This document shows positions 7,437 through 12,172 of a stretch of DNA of 12,172 nt, piece after piece. The translations under genes and the position numbers were made by a program. The DNA is taken from the NCBI GenBank assembly GCA_945876515.1, contig CAMCPF010000038.1, forward strand, positions 1 through 12,172. Direction: 5' to 3'. Positions within the stretch are counted from its first letter, which is position 1. Each line of letters starts with the position of its first letter. The DNA comes from Candidatus Kuenenia stuttgartensis (GTDB taxonomy: Bacteria; Planctomycetota; Planctomycetia; Pirellulales; UBA1268). The notes beneath the pieces are model-generated. The model was not told where the DNA came from. It saw only the letters and a list, made by a program, of their open reading frames with translations, and ran no database searches.

Positions 7437-7772
7437 ATGCACCGCCTCCTCACCGCGTTCGTGCTGGTCGTCACGGTGGCTGCCTGCCTGCCCGCCGAGG
7501 CTGCGGGGGGCCGCCGCTGGCGCGGTGCATACTCGGCCGCCTCGACCGGCACGCCCCGCAACCAGGCGGCCTACGCCCCCGGCGCCAGCCCCTACGTGAC
7601 CGGCCACGGCACGCGGCCCAAATACTTCGTGCCGCCCACCAACCCGCGCACGCCCACCTGGAAGATGTATGGCACGCCGCCGGGGGTCGTCCCGGGCGAC
7701 TGGCCCAGCTACGCTCCACTTGGATTCGGCGGCTACCGCTTCCCCGCGGTCGGCTCCCAGGCCTACCGCTAG
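7437..7772 (+). CDS. Small exported protein of unknown function
   Basis: A 111-residue protein with a clear export signal: a short basic start (MHR), a hydrophobic core (LLTAFVLVVTVAA), then either signal peptidase I cleavage near LPAEAA (about 20-23) or lipoprotein processing at Cys17, since VAAC fits a relaxed lipobox. The mature part is rich in Gly, Pro, Tyr and Trp with many Arg residues and no acidic cluster, including PKYFVPPTNPRTPTWKMYGT and GFGGYRFPAVG. Small secreted proteins of this composition occur in planctomycetes, but the family is not recognised. No strong ribosome site precedes the ATG. The stop lies 40 bases before the exonuclease start on the same strand, so co-transcription is possible but a functional link is not evident. 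Confidence 0.65.
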   Translation: MHRLLTAFVLVVTVAACLPAEAAGGRRWRGAYSAASTGTPRNQAAYAPGASPYVTGHGTRPKYFVPPTNPRTPTWKMYGTPPGVVPGDWPSYAPLGFGGYRFPAVGSQAYR

Positions 7773-7812
7773 GCCGGCACCGGGCTCCCGCCGATCCGGG
7801 ATCCCGCCCGCC

Positions 7813-8868
7813 GTGCCTGACCACCCGCCGCAGCTTCTCGAGGTGACCGACTCCGGCCTGTATTGCGCCGCGGGCGACTTCTATGTGGACCCCTGGCGGC
7901 GGGTCGAGCGGGCCGTGATCACCCACGCCCACGCCGACCACGCCCGCTCGGGCTGCGGCCGCTACCTCTGTGCCGCCCCCGGCAAGACCGTGCTGCGTAC
8001 GAGGATGGGGGGCAACGCCACGATCGACGCCGTCCGCTACGGCGAGCCCGTCACGATCAACGGTGCGACGGTGTCGCTGCACCCGGCCGGCCACGTGCTC
8101 GGCTCGGCTCAGGTGCGAATCGAGCATCGCGGCGAGACCTGGGTGGTGAGCGGCGACTACAAGCTCCAGGCCGACCCGACCTGCGCGGCGTTCGAGCCGG
8201 TGCCCTGCGACGTGTTCATCACGGAGAGCACCTTCGGACTGCCCGTCTCCCACTGGCCCGACCCAGCGCAGGTCGCCGCCGAGATCAACGCCTGGTGGCG
8301 CACCAACCGCGACGCGGGGCGGACGAGCGTGATCCTGGCCTACGCGCTGGGCAAGGCGCAGCGGCTGGCGGCCATGCTCGACCCCGAGATCGGCCCGATC
8401 GTCGCCCACGGGGCCGTGATGAAGCTCGTGGAGGCCTATCGCGCCAGCGGCGTGAGGCTGCCATCGATCGACCGCGTGCCGCCCCGGGCCCGCCGCGTGG
8501 GCGACGGCCGGGCGCTCGTGATCGCGCCGCCCAGCGTGCTGGGCGGCTCGTGGCTCAAGCTGTTCGGCGAGTCGTCGCTCGCGGTCGCCTCCGGCTGGAT
8601 GACCGTCCGCGGCGTCCGCCGCCGGCGGGGCGTGGAAAAGGGGTTCGTCGTCTCCGACCACGCGGACTTCCCCGGCCTGCTCGCCGCGGTCGAGGCCTCG
8701 CGGGCCCGGAGGGTGCTCGTGACCCACGGCTTCGCCGACGTGCTGGCCCGCTTCCTGCGGGAGCAGAAGGGCCTCGACGCCGCCCCGCTGGCCACGCGGT
8801 TTACCGGCGAGGTGCCTCCCGACGCGGCCGCCGCCGAAGATCATGAAGACGACGAGTCGCCGCCATGA
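7813..8868 (+). CDS. Ligase-associated beta-CASP metallo-beta-lactamase exonuclease
   Basis: A 351-residue metallo-beta-lactamase-fold nuclease of the group paired with ATP-dependent ligases in bacteria, predicted to process DNA ends. The metal signature THAHADH is at 37-43 (His38, His40, Asp42, His43), followed by HPAGHVLGSAQ (His94) and VSGDYK (Asp115). The beta-CASP part contributes ITESTFGLP (about 136-144), SDHADF (His283) and VTHGF (His305). The closing FADVLARFLREQ segment and a short acidic tail (about 340-349) fit the family's length. The GTG at 7813 is chosen because the frame further upstream overlaps the preceding gene and lacks conserved sequence, while LLEVTDSGLYCAAGDFYVDP matches the expected N-terminus. 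The stop codon overlaps the ligase start as ATGA, so the two are translationally coupled and probably work in sequence on the same DNA ends. Confidence 0.93.
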   Translation: MPDHPPQLLEVTDSGLYCAAGDFYVDPWRRVERAVITHAHADHARSGCGRYLCAAPGKTVLRTRMGGNATIDAVRYGEPVTINGATVSLHPAGHVLGSAQVRIEHRGETWVVSGDYKLQADPTCAAFEPVPCDVFITESTFGLPVSHWPDPAQVAAEINAWWRTNRDAGRTSVILAYALGKAQRLAAMLDPEIGPIVAHGAVMKLVEAYRASGVRLPSIDRVPPRARRVGDGRALVIAPPSVLGGSWLKLFGESSLAVASGWMTVRGVRRRRGVEKGFVVSDHADFPGLLAAVEASRARRVLVTHGFADVLARFLREQKGLDAAPLATRFTGEVPPDAAAAEDHEDDESPP

Positions 8869-10529
8869 AGCAGTTCACCGACCTCTATTGGCGGCTCGAC
8901 GCCACGACCCGCACGCAGGAAAAACTCGCGGCGCTGGTCGCCTACTTCACGGCGGCGGCCCCGGCCGACGCCGCCTGCGCGGTGGGCGTGCTGTGCGGCG
9001 CGCGGCAGCTTCGGGCGGTCTCCACGACGCTGCTGCGGCAATGGGTGGCCGAGGAGACCGGCCTGCCGGAGTGGCTCGTCGAGGACGCCTATGCCCACGT
9101 CGGTGACCTGGCCGAGACACTCGCCCTGCTCCTGCCCGACACGGCGGGCGACGACGGCGACGTGCGGCCCGGCCTCGCCGAGACGGTGGCCACCACGATC
9201 CACGCGATCCGCGACGCGGATGAAGGCCGCAAGCGCGAGGTGGTGACCGCCACCTGGCGGCAGCTGGCCCCCCGAGAGCGGATCGTGTGGCACAAGCTGC
9301 TCACGGGCGGCCTGCGGGTGGGCGTGTCGCGGACGCTCGTGGCCCGCGCGCTCGCCGAGGTGGCGGGCGTCGAGCCGGCGGTGATGACCCACCGGCTGAT
9401 GGGCGTGGCCGGCGGCCCGCTCGATGCCGCCGGCTTCACCCGCCTGCTCGCCCCCGAAACGGCCGCCGACGACCGTCGCCCGTATCCATTCTTCCTGGCC
9501 TCGGCCGTGGATCAGACCGATCCCGTGGCCGTGGCGGCCGAACTCGGACCGATCGAAGCCTGGCAGGCCGAATGGAAGTGGGACGGGATGCGGGCCCAGA
9601 TTGTCCGCCGCGGAGACGACGCGACGCTCTGGAGCCGCGGCGAGGAACTCGTCAACGACGCCTTCCCCGAGATCGTAGCCGCCGCCGCGCAACTCCCGTC
9701 CGGCACGGTCTTGGACGGCGAACTGCTGGCGGTCGGTCGCGGCGGCTCCGCCGGCGGGCTCTCGCTCCTCGGCTTCGCGGCGCTCTCCAAGCGGGCCGGC
9801 CGACGCACGGTGCCCAAGAAGATCCTCACCGAGATCCCGGCCGTGTTCGTGGCCTACGACCTCGTGGAACACGGCGGCATCGACCTGCGGCCGCAGCCGC
9901 TTTGCGATCGCCGCGCGGTCCTCGAGACGGTCGTGCCCGACTGTTTCGGCGCCGCGCTGACGGCCCCCCCGGCCGAAGCCGTGCTGTTTCGCTCGCCGCT
10001 GGTCGCCGCCGACTCGTGGGCACTGCTCGCCGCCCGCAGGGCCGAGTCACGCGGCCGCGGCGTCGAGGGCCTGATGCTCAAGCGACGCTCGAGCCCCTAT
10101 GGCACCGGCCGCACCCGCGGCGACTGGTGGAAGTGGAAGATCGAGCCGCTCGAGATCGACGCCGTGCTGCTCTACGCCCAGGCGGGGCACGGCCGCCGCG
10201 CCGGGCTCCACAGCGACTACACGCTCGGCGTCTGGGACGGCGACCGGCTGGTCACGATCGCCAAGGCCTACTCGGGCCTGGCCGACGCCGAGATCGTGGA
10301 GATCGACCGGATCGTGCGGGCGACCACGCTCGAACGACACGGCCCGGTGCGGATCTGCGAGCCCACGCTCGTGATGCAGTTGGCCTTCGAGGGCGTGGCC
10401 GCCTCCACGCGGCACAAGTCGGGCGTGGCCGTCCGCTTCCCGCGGATCGTCCGCTGGCGGCGAGAGAAGACCCCCGCCGAGGCCGGCACGCTGGCCGACC
10501 TGCGGCGGATGCTTGCCCAGTTTTCGTGA
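8865..10529 (+). CDS. ATP-dependent DNA ligase of the exonuclease-linked bacterial type
   Basis: A 554-residue ligase joining DNA nicks through an enzyme-adenylate. Residues 1-200 form the helical DNA-binding domain (with LTGGLRVGVSRTLVARAL). The nucleotidyltransferase domain has motif I EWKWDGMR with the adenylated Lys238, WSRGEELVNDAFPEI, LDGELLAVG (about 283-291), VAYDLVEHGGIDLRPQPL, EGLMLKRR (401-408, motif IV) and DWWKWK (420-425, motif V). An OB-fold domain follows, with LLYAQAGHGRRAGLHSDYT and IAKAYSG, ending in RFPRIVRWRREK (motif VI region). Length and motif order are complete for the family known from Pseudomonas PP_1105-like proteins. The start ATG overlaps the exonuclease stop by four bases. 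This ligase is usually non-essential and distinct from the replicative NAD-dependent LigA. The usual downstream helicase and phosphoesterase genes are absent here. Confidence 0.96.
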   Translation: MKQFTDLYWRLDATTRTQEKLAALVAYFTAAAPADAACAVGVLCGARQLRAVSTTLLRQWVAEETGLPEWLVEDAYAHVGDLAETLALLLPDTAGDDGDVRPGLAETVATTIHAIRDADEGRKREVVTATWRQLAPRERIVWHKLLTGGLRVGVSRTLVARALAEVAGVEPAVMTHRLMGVAGGPLDAAGFTRLLAPETAADDRRPYPFFLASAVDQTDPVAVAAELGPIEAWQAEWKWDGMRAQIVRRGDDATLWSRGEELVNDAFPEIVAAAAQLPSGTVLDGELLAVGRGGSAGGLSLLGFAALSKRAGRRTVPKKILTEIPAVFVAYDLVEHGGIDLRPQPLCDRRAVLETVVPDCFGAALTAPPAEAVLFRSPLVAADSWALLAARRAESRGRGVEGLMLKRRSSPYGTGRTRGDWWKWKIEPLEIDAVLLYAQAGHGRRAGLHSDYTLGVWDGDRLVTIAKAYSGLADAEIVEIDRIVRATTLERHGPVRICEPTLVMQLAFEGVAASTRHKSGVAVRFPRIVRWRREKTPAEAGTLADLRRMLAQFS

Positions 10530-10636
10530 CCGGACGCGACCCGCAAGACCCACCTCCGCGGCTTGCCCAGCTTGCCCGGCCGCCTGTCCCGGTCGAAACG
10601 ATCGTCATGCAGGCTGCGGAGCATGCCGAAAAAAAG

Positions 10637-10663
10637 GGTGCGCGGAGGCGTGCCTCCCGCACC
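10637..10663 (-). terminator. Strong hairpin with T run on the minus strand, in the leader of the BBP7 gene
   Basis: GGTGCG-C-GGAGG, loop CGTG, CCTCC-CGCACC form an 11-bp stem interrupted only by one bulged C. Seven A (10629-10635) precede it on the plus strand, so on the minus strand the hairpin runs into CC and seven T, the form of an intrinsic terminator. There is no T run on the plus side. No minus-strand gene ends nearby, so it may stop antisense transcripts entering from the convergent gene beyond 12139, or act as a leader hairpin of the BBP7 mRNA. The rest of the 162-bp gap (10530-10691) shows no gene. Confidence 0.55.
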
Positions 10664-10678
10664 GATTGCACCGGCACG

Positions 10679-10691
10679 AAGGGGGTGAGGG
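10679..10691 (+). promoter_or_regulatory. Purine-rich ribosome binding site of the BBP7 gene
   Basis: AAGGGGGTGAGGG directly precedes the ATG at 10692. The G-rich part is at suitable spacing and supports this start. It lies 16 bases after the leader hairpin, so the site stays outside the stem. Confidence 0.5.
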
Positions 10692-12131
10692 ATGAGCACG
10701 GCGTGGCGCAGCACCAGGTTGGCGTTGCTGGTGACAGTGTTCGCGGGTCTCAGCAGCGCCGCGACGCGCGGCGACGTGGCCTCCGATCCCATCGCGGAGG
10801 TCGTGGGCGCCGAAGAGCCGAACGTGGTGGAGATCACGCTCGACGAGGTCGCCCCCGAACCTTCGGCCGACGTGGCCGCCGCCGAGGAGCCGGCCGTGCC
10901 GGATGTCCCCACCGACGATGTCACGGCAGCCACGGCCCCGGACGTCCCCACCGACGACGTCGAGGCAGCCACCGGCTTGGAGGTCACGACCGCGGCCACT
11001 CAGACCGCCGCCGAGATCACGGTCGCAGACGTGCCGCCCGAACCCATCGACACCGGTTCGATCCTGATGGAGGCCGAGGCCGACTCGCCCATCCTCGAGG
11101 GGATCGTCGAGCACGCCCCGCACGAGATCGTCGGCTCTTGCTCCAGCTGCACCGCGGGCGGCTGCACGGGTGGCTGCGAGCGGCCGCATCCGGGCATCGG
11201 CGAGACCTACTGGATCGTGGACAGCGTGTTCCTGCAGCGGGACAACCAGTCCACCGACCAGATCCTGGCCGCGAGCGGTCCCAACGCCATCATCACCACC
11301 GGGCAGCCCCAGTTCGCGGTGCAGCCGGGCCTGCGGCTGTTCCGGGGCGTGGTGGATGACTGCGGCCGCGGCTGGGAACTCGGCTACCTCGGCGTCTGGA
11401 ACATGTTCGCCGACCTCGAGCAGGGCGGCCGTAACGACATCAACGGCGGCGATCCGCTCTCGTTCCTCGTCGACGGCTTCGATGGCAGGTCACTGGCCCG
11501 GGCGACCTATCTCTCGACGCTCAACACGGCCGAGGCGAACTTCCTCTGGCGGAGCTGCCATCGCGGCTTCTCCCGCCACTCCGCCTATCCTTGGGAACGG
11601 TGTGGCAACTACCGCCGCGGCACGATCGACTGGCTGGCCGGGTTCCGCTGGGCCGGCCTCGATGAAGCGGCATCGCTGCAACTTTCCGGCGGCAACTTCC
11701 CCGGCCCGAGCAGCTACAACGTCCGCTCGTCGACGAACTTCTTCGGCGCCCAGATCGGCGGCCGCGGGCGGATGGAGTGGGACCGCTGGGCCGTGGACGG
11801 CTGGGCGAAGGCCGCCCTCGCCGGCACGGCCATGTCGCAGTCGGCCGACCCGATCGGCTCGGTGTTCGTGCCCAATCCGCCGGTCCGCTCGGGCCGTGGG
11901 GCCACCGAGGGAGGAGTAGGCTTCATCGGCGACCTCAACGTCAACTTGTCCTACCGGCTCAGCGACACCTGGCGGCTGCGGACGGGCTACAACTTCCTTT
12001 GGCTCACCGGAGTGGCGCTGGCGCCCAACCAGTTCGACTTTGGCGGCACGAACGCCGCCGGCACCGGTCTCAACGGCGGGGCCGGCGTGTTCCTCCACGG
12101 GGCCAACCTCGGCCTCGAGGCCGCCTGGTGA
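10692..12131 (+). CDS. BBP7-family outer-membrane beta-barrel protein
   Basis: A 479-residue secreted protein. Residues 1 to about 27 are a signal peptide (RSTRLALLVTVFAGLSSAAT). An acidic, Ala/Val/Pro-rich low-complexity region follows to about 145, including two copies of a 13-residue repeat beginning PDVPTDDV, then a Cys-rich patch (C150, C153, C158, C162). From about 170 the BBP7 pattern starts with GETYWIVDSVFLQRDN. Alternating strands continue through WELGYLGVWNMF, TIDWLAGFRWAGLDE, GAQIGGRGRMEWDRW and LSYRLSDTWRLRTGYNFLWL, ending in LGLEAAW, whose final aromatic residue suits barrel insertion. BBP7 proteins are characteristic of planctomycetes; their substrate is unknown. The gene follows the ligase by 162 bp with its own leader and is probably a separate unit. 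Its stop lies 7 bases from that of a convergent gene. Confidence 0.93.
   Translation: MSTAWRSTRLALLVTVFAGLSSAATRGDVASDPIAEVVGAEEPNVVEITLDEVAPEPSADVAAAEEPAVPDVPTDDVTAATAPDVPTDDVEAATGLEVTTAATQTAAEITVADVPPEPIDTGSILMEAEADSPILEGIVEHAPHEIVGSCSSCTAGGCTGGCERPHPGIGETYWIVDSVFLQRDNQSTDQILAASGPNAIITTGQPQFAVQPGLRLFRGVVDDCGRGWELGYLGVWNMFADLEQGGRNDINGGDPLSFLVDGFDGRSLARATYLSTLNTAEANFLWRSCHRGFSRHSAYPWERCGNYRRGTIDWLAGFRWAGLDEAASLQLSGGNFPGPSSYNVRSSTNFFGAQIGGRGRMEWDRWAVDGWAKAALAGTAMSQSADPIGSVFVPNPPVRSGRGATEGGVGFIGDLNVNLSYRLSDTWRLRTGYNFLWLTGVALAPNQFDFGGTNAAGTGLNGGAGVFLHGANLGLEAAW
10899..10976 (+). repeat. Two tandem copies of a 39-base in-frame repeat
   Basis: Units 10899-10937 and 10938-10976 are nearly identical and encode PDVPTDDVTAATA and PDVPTDDVEAATG. 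They lie in the acidic linker between signal peptide and barrel. Further degenerate copies (EVAPEPSADVAAAEE, ADVPPEP) surround them, so this linker probably grew by internal duplication. Confidence 0.85.
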
Positions 12132-12138
12132 GCCGGGC

Positions 12139-12172
12139 TCACGTCGTCGAGAGCAGCTCCACGTCGAACACG
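12139..12172 (-). CDS. C-terminal end of a gene, possibly FKBP-type peptidyl-prolyl isomerase
   Basis: Only the last ten residues are visible, VFDVELLSTT followed by TGA at 12139-12141. The VFDVELL ending is characteristic of FKBP-type prolyl isomerases, whose final beta strand closes in this way. The gene is convergent with the BBP7 gene with a 7-base gap. The call rests on one short motif and would need the sequence beyond the window. Confidence 0.45.
   Translation of the reverse strand, partial: VFDVELLSTT

Noticed and set aside
6822..7607. A 261-residue minus-strand frame in the gap before the exported protein gene
   Set aside because: Its front half overlaps the exported protein gene on the other strand and is Arg/Gly-rich. 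The part from about 7190 to 6900 looks somewhat protein-like (WFGFNLPNAATIPGND) but has no known domain, so it was not called; a nucleotide search for repeated copies could change this.
7471..8844. A long minus-strand open frame opposite the exonuclease
   Set aside because: It lacks recognisable motifs, is His/Arg/Gly-rich and lies wholly against a gene with a complete metal-binding signature.
8841..9872. A minus-strand open frame of about 343 residues opposite the ligase
   Set aside because: Composition is typical of antisense shadow frames and the plus strand carries all ligase motifs in order.
10511..10577. Repeated GCTTGCCCAG at 10511 and 10561, with a partial third copy
   Set aside because: Only ten bases, one copy inside the ligase coding end. 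It may be a small duplication but has no terminator or operator form.
9287..11359. A 690-residue plus-strand open frame spanning the ligase end and BBP7 start
   Set aside because: It is extremely rich in Arg and Gly, has no motifs, and overlaps two genes with clear family signatures. It is a shadow frame of high-GC DNA.
1..12172. CRISPR arrays, tRNA or rRNA genes, insertion sequences and integrases
   Set aside because: No regularly spaced repeats, cloverleaf or rRNA-like sequence, transposase or integrase motif was seen.

Overview
The window looks like chromosomal DNA of a planctomycete, probably of the Pirellulales type. The main clues are a BBP7-family outer-membrane barrel protein, PknB-like kinases with long extracytoplasmic parts carrying PA14 and sulfatase-modifying-factor-like domains, and a high-GC background. 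The assignment rests on protein families only; no rRNA or other taxonomic marker gene is present.

Layout. (1) Positions 1-965, plus strand: the 3' part of a Ppx/GppA phosphatase gene, cut by the window edge. (2) Positions 1039-6618, or to about 6898, minus strand: a signalling cluster in transcription order. It starts with a small zinc-ribbon protein, possibly the back half of a frameshifted gene, followed by a transmembrane Ser/Thr kinase with a small C-terminal domain, then a 1021-residue transmembrane Ser/Thr kinase with PA14 and formylglycine-generating-enzyme-like domains outside the membrane. All three proteins carry a zinc ribbon with identical CxxC-16-CxxC spacing. This block has visibly lower GC than its flanks. 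(3) About 6899-7436: non-coding, probably the control region of the minus-strand cluster. (4) 7437-7772, plus: a small exported protein or lipoprotein. (5) 7813-8868 and 8865-10529, plus: a beta-CASP metallo-beta-lactamase exonuclease and an ATP-dependent DNA ligase overlapping by ATGA, the core of a known bacterial ligase/exonuclease repair cassette, here not followed by its usual helicase and phosphoesterase genes. (6) 10692-12131, plus: a BBP7 outer-membrane protein, with a strong hairpin plus A-run in its leader that reads as a terminator on the opposite strand. (7) 12139 to the edge, minus: the last residues of a gene that resemble the end of an FKBP-type peptidyl-prolyl isomerase.

How the parts may work together. 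The kinase pair looks like tandem paralogues that share an intracellular module (kinase plus zinc ribbon) and differ completely outside the membrane, so they probably feed different external cues into related phosphorylation outputs. The small zinc-ribbon protein upstream may share a partner with them. The exonuclease and ligase form a translationally coupled DNA end-processing and sealing pair. The most unusual part of the window is the zinc-ribbon/kinase cluster. No CRISPR array, transposase, integrase, tRNA or rRNA was seen.
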